In this document: piece by piece, positions 7,774 to 17,729 of the stretch
Layout of the letters: every line of letters begins with the position of its first letter
Position numbering within the stretch: position 1 is the stretch's first letter
Assembly (NCBI GenBank): GCA_963736695.1
Contig: CAVTPU010000004.1
Coordinates: 682,001-746,000, forward strand
Origin: CAVTPU01 sp963736695
Lineage (GTDB): Bacteria; Actinomycetota; Actinomycetes; Mycobacteriales; Micromonosporaceae
Direction: 5' to 3'
Length of the DNA stretch: 64,000 bases
Program-made: the position numbers and the translations under genes
Notes under the pieces: generated by a model
Databases searched by the model: none
What the model saw: the letters and a program-made list of their open reading frames with translations, nothing else
What the model was told of the DNA's origin: nothing

Positions 7774-9419
7774 GCATCACCCTCCCGGCCCCCTTGGCCA
7801 TCCCGGCTCCCTCTGCCGCTCCGGCCGCCGAGTCGATCCCCCTCGCCCCGACCGGCACGACGGTCGGCCCGCACCGCACGGCGGTCGCCACAAGCAAGGC
7901 CCAGTTGTGGGGCCACGCCGCCGCCTTGGCCACCGAGGGATTCCGCCTGGCGCTCGTGGGCGCGCACGACGACGGTGACGCCTATCGGGTGGTCTATCTC
8001 TACACGAACAGCGGGCCCGATCGGCGCACCGAACTGCACCTGCGCGTCGACCACGACGATCCGAGCGTTCCGACGCTCGCCGCGTTGTCATTCTCGGCGA
8101 GCCGGTTCGAACGGGAGATGCGCGACCTGTTCGGCATCGTCCCCACCGGACATCCTCTCCCCCGCCGCCTCGTGCGTCACGCGCAGTGGCCCGAGGGGTG
8201 GTATCCGATGCGTGACGACGCCGGCGACCCGCCCGCCTTCGGGCCGGCCGACAAACCGTTTCCGTTCCTCACCGTCGAGGGGCCGGGTGTCTATGAGATT
8301 CCGGTCGGTCCGGTCCACGCAGGACTCATCGAACCCGGCCACTTCCGATTCTCCGTCGTGGGCGAGACCATCCTCAAACTCAAGGCCCGCCTCTGGTATG
8401 TCCACAAGGGACTTGAAAAGCTATTTTCTGGGCGTACGCCGCAGGCGGCCCTGCCGCTCGCCGAGCGGATCTCGGGCGACACGGCGGTCGGTCACACCCT
8501 CGCCTTCTGCCGTGCCGTTGAGGAGGCCCTCGGCGTCGAGGTGCCCGCCGAGGCCGACCGCATGCGCGCGGTCCTGCTCGAACTCGAACGGCTCTATAAC
8601 CACATCACCGACATCGGTGCTCTCTGCAACGACGTCGGTCACGGCATCCTCAACAGTCACGCCCAACGCGTGCGGGAGACCCTGCTCCGGCTCAACGCCA
8701 GCGTCACCGGTCACCGGCTGCTGCGCGGCGGCGTGCTGCTCGGCGGCGCCACGATCCGGCGCCTGCCCGACCCTGCCGACCTCGCCCGCATCGGCGCCGA
8801 CATCAGTGAAATCGTCGACCTCGCGTTGTCGAACAGCCTCGTCGCCGAACGGTTCACCGGCACTGCTGTGCTCACCGCCGGGCAGGCCCGTGATCTCGGC
8901 GCGGTGGGATATGTCGCCCGGGCCAGCGGGCTGCCCATGGACGCACGGCTCGACCATCCAGGCAACGGACTCGACGGCTGCGACATCGACCTCACCACGC
9001 TGCTGGCGTCGTCACACCAGCGCGGCGGCGACGTGCTCGCCCGGTTTCAGCAACGCGCCGTCGAGATGGCCAGCTCGATCGCACTGATCCAGGTGCTGCT
9101 GCCAACCGTGCACGAAGGAACGGTCTGCGCCGATCTGGCGCGGCTCGGCGACGCCGGTGAGATCACGACGGCGTCCGCACCGGCCTCGCAGCCGGGGCTC
9201 TCGCGCCGCTCGGGCGTCGGCATCGTCGAAGGCTGGCGGGGAACCATCGTGCACCGGGTCGAAGTCGACGGCGCCGGAAGGCTAACCCGCGTAAAGATCG
9301 TCGACCCGTCGTTCCTCAACTGGCCGGCCCTGCCGGTGGCGTTGACGAACACGATCGTGCCGGACTTTCCGCTCGCCAACAAGAGTTTCAACCTCTCCTA
9401 CGCCGGCAACGACCTCTAG
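7770..9419 (+). CDS. hycE: HycE/NuoCD-like large subunit lacking all NiFe cysteines
   Basis: The 549-residue protein fuses a NuoC-like domain (about residues 40-150, with FEREMRDLFGI) to a NuoD/hydrogenase large-subunit domain (about 165-545). In true hydrogenases two CxxC pairs bind nickel and iron. Here the N-terminal pair is Ser235 and Thr238 (ERISGDTAVGH) and the C-terminal pair is Ser514 and Asn517 (VDPSFLNW), so no NiFe centre can form. No hydrogenase maturation gene or formate dehydrogenase is nearby. It corresponds to Rv0087, annotated hycE. The complex is best described as an energy-converting hydrogenase-related (Ehr) complex; its electron donor and acceptor are unknown. Confidence 0.9.
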   Translation: MSITLPAPLAIPAPSAAPAAESIPLAPTGTTVGPHRTAVATSKAQLWGHAAALATEGFRLALVGAHDDGDAYRVVYLYTNSGPDRRTELHLRVDHDDPSVPTLAALSFSASRFEREMRDLFGIVPTGHPLPRRLVRHAQWPEGWYPMRDDAGDPPAFGPADKPFPFLTVEGPGVYEIPVGPVHAGLIEPGHFRFSVVGETILKLKARLWYVHKGLEKLFSGRTPQAALPLAERISGDTAVGHTLAFCRAVEEALGVEVPAEADRMRAVLLELERLYNHITDIGALCNDVGHGILNSHAQRVRETLLRLNASVTGHRLLRGGVLLGGATIRRLPDPADLARIGADISEIVDLALSNSLVAERFTGTAVLTAGQARDLGAVGYVARASGLPMDARLDHPGNGLDGCDIDLTTLLASSHQRGGDVLARFQQRAVEMASSIALIQVLLPTVHEGTVCADLARLGDAGEITTASAPASQPGLSRRSGVGIVEGWRGTIVHRVEVDGAGRLTRVKIVDPSFLNWPALPVALTNTIVPDFPLANKSFNLSYAGNDL

Positions 9420-9529
9420 ACCTCACCGGGCGTTCGCCACTCATGCGGCAGGCGTCGGCGGCGTTCGTCGACGCCACTTCCAGCCTCGGCAGTCTCGTCG
9501 CGGGCGCGGCCGCTCGTGCGCTGGAGCGG

Positions 9530-9554
9530 GCCACGAAAGAGCGTGGCGTTTTTT
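9530..9554 (+). terminator. Rho-independent terminator of the Ehr operon
   Basis: GCCACG and CGTGGC form a 6-base-pair stem (9530-9535 with 9542-9547) around AAAGAG, followed by G and six Ts (9549-9554). It lies about 110 bases after the large-subunit stop. A true T-run is rare in this window, where most other terminators are T-less GC hairpins. Confidence 0.75.
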
Positions 9555-9629
9555 GTGTCAATCAATGCACGCGGTAAAGTGCGCGACGGTCACGGTATCT
9601 TCCACAATCCCAGTGATGGCTGACCTGAC

Positions 9630-10502
9630 CTATCGCACGACGGCCACAGGGCACGCGGCGTGGCGCAGCAACGCCTGGCTGACCGAGCCGAGCAGTAAAC
9701 CAGTGAATCCACCACGACCCCGCGATCCCACGACGACGAGCGACGCGGACTCGCTGGCCCGGACCAACGCGTGCGCCGGCCGATCGCGCACCACCTCGCG
9801 ATTGACCCGAACATCGGGATAGCGATCGGCGAACCCGGCGAGCGCCTCGGCGATCGCCTCGTCTTCCTCGGCCCGCAGGGTCTTGTCGTCATAGACGAGC
9901 GGCAGCATGTCCCCTGGTTCACCAGAGGCCGGAAAGCGATAGGCGTGCAGGGCGGTGATGCCGACTTCGCGCAGCGACGCTTCCTCATATGCGAACGCGA
10001 GCGCGTCGGCGCCTTTGGGTGAGGCGTCCACTCCGACGAGGATGTCGCGGCCGGGCCGTTCGTCGCCGCGGGAGATGACCACGGGGCACGAGGCGTGTGC
10101 GGTGACTTGGACCGCGACAGATCCGATGAGCATTCCGGTGAATCCGCCCAGGCCACGGTGTCCGAGCACGATCGCGGCCGCCTGTTGGCATTCGGCGAGC
10201 AGTGTGCTCGCCGGCGCGCCGGTCAGGACTTGGCCCACGACTTCGAGTTTCGGATAGGCCTGGCGGGCCTGTGCGACCGCGTCGGCGACGATCCGGTCCG
10301 CCTCGTTGCGCAGCCCGCCGTCGGGGGGACCGACCGGGGACGGGTCGAGCGGAACGCCGAGGTAGGGCCAGACGAAGGCGTGCACCACTCGCAACACTCT
10401 GGCCCGGTCGGCGGCGAGCTGCGCCGCGAGTGCGACGGCGCGGTGACTGTCTTCTGAGTCGTCCACACCCACGATGATGGGTGCTCCCGCGAGCAGCGTC
10501 AT
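9630..10502 (-). CDS. Tandem-domain universal stress protein
   Basis: The 290-residue protein has two UspA domains (about 6-145 and 152-290). Each begins with a V-G-V-D beta strand (IIVGVDDS, ILVGVDAS) and ends with an ATP-binding loop: GHRGLGGFTGMLIGS and GSRGRGGFTGLLLGS, consistent with the nucleotide-binding G-2x-G-9x-G(S/T) pattern. This is the layout of mycobacterial tandem Usps such as Rv2623, a hypoxia-induced ATP-binding protein that restrains growth. It is convergent with the Ehr operon. No DosR-type palindrome was seen upstream, so the regulator is unknown. Confidence 0.9.
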   Translation of the reverse strand: MTLLAGAPIIVGVDDSEDSHRAVALAAQLAADRARVLRVVHAFVWPYLGVPLDPSPVGPPDGGLRNEADRIVADAVAQARQAYPKLEVVGQVLTGAPASTLLAECQQAAAIVLGHRGLGGFTGMLIGSVAVQVTAHASCPVVISRGDERPGRDILVGVDASPKGADALAFAYEEASLREVGITALHAYRFPASGEPGDMLPLVYDDKTLRAEEDEAIAEALAGFADRYPDVRVNREVVRDRPAHALVRASESASLVVVGSRGRGGFTGLLLGSVSQALLRHAACPVAVVR

Positions 10503-10622
10503 GGTCGTCCCTCCCCGTTGGGCCCACCTGTCGCCGAGTCTAGTCGTCGCGGGGCGGGCCCGTGGCGTCGTGCCCTGTTCGCCTTGGGTCGCTGGTCCCG
10601 GGTTGTGGGGTCTTTCGGCCCG

Positions 10623-13214
<2,592 letters not shown>

Positions 13215-13255
13215 GCTGCACAGCCTGTCACGTCGGCGCCGTTGACCGCCACCAC

Positions 13256-16132
13256 TCAGGCCGACGGCGAACGGTTGTCGGAGTCCGACCCGACCCACCG
13301 ACGCAGCACCTGCTCGATGTCGTCCGGGGTGAACGGCTTGACGACATAGTCGTCCATGCCGGCGGCGAGCGCCTTGTCGCGGTCCTGCGGCTGCGCGGTG
13401 GCGGTGAGCGCGACGATGGGCGTGTGTGCGCCGCCTGCCTCTCGTCGACGCAGTTCGGCCGTGGCCGCATAGCCGTCGAGCACCGGCATGAGGCAGTCCA
13501 TCAGAATCAGGTCGTAGGTGTGGTGTTCGGCGAGGTCCAACGCCTCCTGACCGTTGTTGGCGACGTCAGCGGTCTGCTCGAAGCGGCGCAGCATCTCAAT
13601 GACGACCATCTGGTTGATCGGGTTGTCCTCGACGACGAGAACTCCCGGCCCATCATTGGGGGACGCGTTGGGGGCGGGTCCGGGATCCTCCGAGGGCGTG
13701 GGGTTGACCGGCGATGACGGAGTGGGCGAGGCGGCCTCCACCTGGGGGATGTCCGCATTCGGGGTGTCCGCGTGCGGGGTGTCCGCCTGGGGGGTGGGCA
13801 CCCGGTGGCTGAGCGCCTGATCGAGTGCGGCGAGCAGGGCGCTGCGATGGACCGGCACGGTGATCTCCCCATCGGCCGATTCGGCGGCGTTGTCGTCGGC
13901 TGCGGGCCCGGCCAGCCGCAGCACGGCGGGGCCGCCTCGGCGTGGGCCTTCGCCCGGCAGACCTCCTCCCGACGGGCCTCCGCCCGGCTCGGGCGGCCAC
14001 TGGGCGGCGATGACGAGGTCGAACGGTTCGACCCCGGGCTGTGTGCCGCTGACGAGGTCGGCCCCGATCTCCGGCGAGTCGGCCGGGGTCGAGCCCGCGT
14101 GCCAGTCCCGCAGATAGTCGCAGATGGGCAGCCGAACCGGGGCGCGGTCGTCGACGACGAGCACCCGCGCGCCGTCGACGCATGGACCCGCCGTCGGCAG
14201 CGTCGTTGATCCCGGCGCGGTGGGAAGCGCGGCGGTGAACCAGAAGGTGCTTCCGTGGCCGATCTGGCTGCGCACCCCGACGTGTCCGCCCATGAGCTCG
14301 GCGAGTTGTTTGCTGATGGCCAGGCCGAGGCCGGTGCCGCCGGAGGCCGACGTGGTCTGCACGAAACGGTTGAACAGCAGGTCGATCTCCTCGGCCGGGA
14401 TGCCGATCCCGGTGTCGACGATTTCAAATCTGATGATCGGTGACGTGGGCGGCGACTGTTCGTCCATTGTGGCCCGAATCGTGACGCCGCCGCGTTCGGT
14501 GAATTTGACGGCGTTGTCGACAAAGTTGAGCAGAATTTGCTGCACCCGAGCCCGGTCGCCGACGACGGCGGCGGGCACCGTCGCGCCCAGATAGCTGCCC
14601 ACCGTGATGCCCTTGGCGGAGGCGTTTCCTGTCTGCAGGTCGACCATGTCCTCGACCAGCCGCGCGAGATCGAACTCCTCCTGACGCAACACGATCCGCC
14701 CCGACTCGATCTTCGCGATGTCGAGCACCTGACTGATGATGGTCATGAGAGCGCGACCGGCCGTCTCGATGCCCTCGGCATAGCGCCGCTGAGTCTCGTT
14801 GAGTTCCCCGGCGAGCAGCAGACCGGTCAGGCCTATCACGCCGTTCATCGGCGTACGGATCTCATGGCTCATGCTCGCGAGAAAGTCGCTCTTCTGCCGT
14901 GATGCCTCTTCCGCCGTGTCGCGGCGTTGTCCCGAGAGTCGGAGCACATCGGTCTCGGCCCGGCGACGTGAGGTGATGTCACGGGCGGCGGCGAGCACGC
15001 CCCGAACCTCCCCTGTGGACGGATCGGTGTAGGTGGCCGCGTTGAACGACACCAGCACCTCGTCGTCGTTGCCGTCGCGCCCGGCGGGAGACAGTCGCAA
15101 CTCGTAGTCGGAGACCGATCCTTCGGAGAGTGCTTTGCGCACTCCGGTCGCGGCGCGCGCCGGGTCGGTGAAGTGTTCGGGGAAGAACGATCCGATGAGG
15201 TCGGTGCGGCGCTGCCCGACGAGGCGGCACAGGCTTTCGTTGACGTCGGTGATGACGAGGTCGGGACCCACCGCGACGAGGCCGTCGAGCGAGGCCTCGA
15301 TAAGACCCCGGTTGTACGCGCGGCTGACCCGCAGCCTCTCCTCGGCCCGCCGGCGCTGGGTGACGTCGAGGGCTGTGGTGGCGATCTCGGTGACGTTTCC
15401 GGCGTTGTCCCGCAACGGGATGAGGGTCAGCGCACAGTCCAGGCGTCGCCCGTCCTTGGTGAGGCGCACCGTTTCATAGTGGGTGATCTGCTCGCCGTCG
15501 CGCAGGCGCCGCAACAGCAGACTGACTTCTCCGGCGCGCTCGGGTGGCTCGAGGATCGACACCTGCTGGCCGATCGCCTCGGCCTCGGTATAGCCGTAGA
15601 ACCGTTGCGCGGCCGGGTTCCAGCTGGTGATGGTGCCGTTGAGGGTCTTCGTGAGGACCGCGTTGGGTGAGGCGTCGACGATCGTGACGGCGCGACGCAG
15701 GTCCTCGTGGGCTTCGGCCTCCGCGGTGACGTCGCGCCAGATGGTGCATATGTCGTCGCCGCCGGCCGGCGCGACGACGAGGTCCAGGGTTCGCGTGGTG
15801 GACTGGGCGCCGAACGCCTTCCGATAGCGCAGGTCGGGCAGGTGGAACAGGGTTCCGGTGTTGGCGACGTCCACGAAGTGTCGCAACAGGCCGCGTCGAA
15901 CCTCGGGGAAGATGTCGCACAGGCTGCGGGTCACGAAGTTCGCGACGCTCACGTCTGCGAGGCGACTGCCAGTCGGGTTGACGTAGAGGTGGTTGAAGTC
16001 GATTATTTCGCCGGCGTCGTTGCGAATGGGACGCAGAATTCCGACGGCGTCGCCGCTGTGCTCGACGGCCGACCTCAGCCATTCATAACGCGGCTCGTCC
16101 GTGGCGTTTCGTTCGGCATGTCCGGACGCCAT
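13256..16132 (-). CDS. Hybrid histidine kinase: three PAS domains, kinase core, pseudoreceiver and receiver
   Basis: The 958-residue protein has no membrane segment. PAS-type domains cover about 15-140, 145-262 and 268-390, then the dimerisation and phosphoacceptor domain with His423 (MSHEIRTPMNG), and the ATPase domain with N540, DTGIGIP (573-579) and GGTGLGL (598-604). A first receiver-like domain (about 654-780) keeps the acidic pair VVDD but has no phosphoacceptor Asp (DLVIAAQW) or Lys. A repetitive linker with xADTPxADTP units (about 782-797) follows, then a canonical receiver with Asp879 (LILMDC) and Lys932. No HPt domain is present. The signal is likely cytoplasmic, perhaps redox or a bound ligand. 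Confidence 0.9.
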   Translation of the reverse strand: MASGHAERNATDEPRYEWLRSAVEHSGDAVGILRPIRNDAGEIIDFNHLYVNPTGSRLADVSVANFVTRSLCDIFPEVRRGLLRHFVDVANTGTLFHLPDLRYRKAFGAQSTTRTLDLVVAPAGGDDICTIWRDVTAEAEAHEDLRRAVTIVDASPNAVLTKTLNGTITSWNPAAQRFYGYTEAEAIGQQVSILEPPERAGEVSLLLRRLRDGEQITHYETVRLTKDGRRLDCALTLIPLRDNAGNVTEIATTALDVTQRRRAEERLRVSRAYNRGLIEASLDGLVAVGPDLVITDVNESLCRLVGQRRTDLIGSFFPEHFTDPARAATGVRKALSEGSVSDYELRLSPAGRDGNDDEVLVSFNAATYTDPSTGEVRGVLAAARDITSRRRAETDVLRLSGQRRDTAEEASRQKSDFLASMSHEIRTPMNGVIGLTGLLLAGELNETQRRYAEGIETAGRALMTIISQVLDIAKIESGRIVLRQEEFDLARLVEDMVDLQTGNASAKGITVGSYLGATVPAAVVGDRARVQQILLNFVDNAVKFTERGGVTIRATMDEQSPPTSPIIRFEIVDTGIGIPAEEIDLLFNRFVQTTSASGGTGLGLAISKQLAELMGGHVGVRSQIGHGSTFWFTAALPTAPGSTTLPTAGPCVDGARVLVVDDRAPVRLPICDYLRDWHAGSTPADSPEIGADLVSGTQPGVEPFDLVIAAQWPPEPGGGPSGGGLPGEGPRRGGPAVLRLAGPAADDNAAESADGEITVPVHRSALLAALDQALSHRVPTPQADTPHADTPNADIPQVEAASPTPSSPVNPTPSEDPGPAPNASPNDGPGVLVVEDNPINQMVVIEMLRRFEQTADVANNGQEALDLAEHHTYDLILMDCLMPVLDGYAATAELRRREAGGAHTPIVALTATAQPQDRDKALAAGMDDYVVKPFTPDDIEQVLRRWVGSDSDNRSPSA

Positions 16133-16292
16133 ATGTCCTCTTCCCGGTCACCCACCCAGGCCTGGCTCACCCACCGTCTCCACGATCACATTATCGCCGA
16201 TCGCCGCCGATCGGGCTGGGACCGGACAGGTCGGCGCTTTCACACCGGCACGCATTGCCCCATATGCCACAACAACCATTCCGGACGCTTGA

Positions 16293-16308
16293 CGTGACTG
16301 TTGTCACA
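16293..16308. promoter_or_regulatory. CRP/FNR-family-type palindrome over a -35-like element
   Basis: CGTGACTGTTGTCACA is a GTGA-N6-TCAC dyad, differing at one outer base from the TGTGA-N6-TCACA consensus used by actinobacterial CRP/GlxR proteins. It overlaps TTGACG (about 16289-16294), a possible -35 element, with AATAAG about 17 bases on as a weak -10. It lies between the divergent hybrid kinase and flavohemoglobin-like genes, so a bound regulator could affect both. Confidence 0.5.
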
Positions 16309-16448
16309 ACCAATAAGCGATAGCGCTTTCTCGGCGACGACCCGCATTGTCTGCGGATTTATCGATCTCGCGTTTCCTTATCGATCCGACTCCGTCAATT
16401 TATGACCGCGGCGGTGTTAACTCTCGGCGAACTTTCTATGATCTGCCT

Positions 16449-17729
16449 ATGGGCGTTGCGGATAACGGGAAGGACTATCACAGTCTGCTGTCACTTCATC
16501 ACTCTATGCAGTTGAGGCGCCGTATTCAGAGCGGCGTCGGCAACATCCGCCGCAACCCCAGCGGCACCAGTCATTCCGAGATCCCGTCCTGGGCCCCGAC
16601 CCCCGACGACTGGCCGCAACGCGCCGACGATCAGCGCCTGCTCCAGGAGAGCCTCGCGGTCCTCGATCCGCTGGAGGAGGCACTCGGTCTCCTCTACACG
16701 ACGCTCTTCGCGGAACGACCGTTCCTTCGGGTGATGTTCCCCGATTCGCTCATGACCCAACGTCAGCGACTCAAGTGGGCGTTGCTGCACCTGATCGACG
16801 CGCTGGGCGACACCGGTCTCGCCGTGGAGATGTTCGAACACTACGGCCGGGAGCACCGCAAACTCGGGGTCCGGGCCGCGCACTACACGCCGTTCGGCGA
16901 GGCACTGTTCGCCGCGCTCCGCATGCAGGCCGGCCCCCGGTGGCGCGACGACTTCGCGCAAGCATGGCAACGGGCCTATTGGTATATCGCCCGTCTAATG
17001 ATCCTCGCCTCGGAGCAGACCACCTCCGAACCGCCCTACACCTCGGCGACCGTCATCGGTCACGACCGGCGCCGACACGACATCGCGGTGCTGCACCTGC
17101 GACCGGCACATCCCTTCGTCTTCCGGGCCGGTCAACACACCGCCGTCGAATCCCCTCGACTGCCCCGCACATGGCGTTATTACTCGATGGCCAACCCACC
17201 TGGACCTAATGAGCCGATCGAGCTTCACATCAAAGCCACCGGGTCCGGCCGCCTCAGCGATGTTCTCGTTGACAAGACCGAGGTCGGCGACCTCCTGCGA
17301 CTGGGCCCGGCGACCGGGGGGCTCGCGGTGCCGTCGCTGCCGTTGCCGGGTGGACGCGGGCTGCTGCTCATCGCCGGCGGCACCGGCCTGGCACCGATCA
17401 GGTCACTGCTCGGCGAGGTCGCCCGTCACCCGACTCCGCCCACGACATGGCTCTTCGTCGGCGCACGCCACCAATCCGGACTCTATGACCTGCCCGCGTT
17501 GGTCGACCTCGCCCGCCGATCACCCTGGCTGCGACTCATCGGCGCCGTCTCCGACACCGAACCCGGACCGTTCGAACAGGGGTCGCTCCCACAGGTCGTC
17601 GCCCGGCGGGGGTCGTGGATCGGCCATCACGCCGTGGTCAGCGGGCCACCCGCGATGGTCGCGGTGATGCGCAGTCGGTTGGTGGACCTGGGTGTGTCGG
17701 AGTCGGAGATCCACGTCGATCCGCAATAG
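16449..17729 (+). CDS. hmp: Flavohemoglobin-like protein (globin plus FAD/NAD reductase)
   Basis: A globin domain (about residues 60-190 from this start) is followed by FAD and NAD(P)H-binding domains. The globin keeps a B10-type Tyr (LLYTTLFAERPFL), a Gln in the distal region (TQRQRLKW) and a proximal His (EHYGREHRKLGV). The reductase has the FAD motif WRYYSM and the nucleotide loop IAGGTGLAP, ending with VVSGPP. Such proteins detoxify nitric oxide to nitrate using NAD(P)H. The start is uncertain: the frame is open back to a TTG at 16347, but that leader is AT-richer and unlike coding sequence, and neither start has a good ribosome site. The gene abuts the convergent kinase gene with no gap. 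Confidence 0.82.
   Translation: MGVADNGKDYHSLLSLHHSMQLRRRIQSGVGNIRRNPSGTSHSEIPSWAPTPDDWPQRADDQRLLQESLAVLDPLEEALGLLYTTLFAERPFLRVMFPDSLMTQRQRLKWALLHLIDALGDTGLAVEMFEHYGREHRKLGVRAAHYTPFGEALFAALRMQAGPRWRDDFAQAWQRAYWYIARLMILASEQTTSEPPYTSATVIGHDRRRHDIAVLHLRPAHPFVFRAGQHTAVESPRLPRTWRYYSMANPPGPNEPIELHIKATGSGRLSDVLVDKTEVGDLLRLGPATGGLAVPSLPLPGGRGLLLIAGGTGLAPIRSLLGEVARHPTPPTTWLFVGARHQSGLYDLPALVDLARRSPWLRLIGAVSDTEPGPFEQGSLPQVVARRGSWIGHHAVVSGPPAMVAVMRSRLVDLGVSESEIHVDPQ

Noticed and set aside
7770..9419. Calling the large subunit a formate-hydrogenlyase hydrogenase
   Set aside because: Overall similarity is to HycE, but the four NiFe cysteines are replaced, so the enzymatic name would mislead.
9443..9577. 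44-codon frame after the Ehr operon starting MRQASAAFVD
   Set aside because: It runs through the terminator hairpin and T-run and has no ribosome site.
13740..13800. Short tandem repeat of GGGGTGTCCGC type
   Set aside because: It simply encodes the xADTP linker repeats of the hybrid kinase; considered as a CRISPR or minisatellite and set aside because it is only about three units and in frame.
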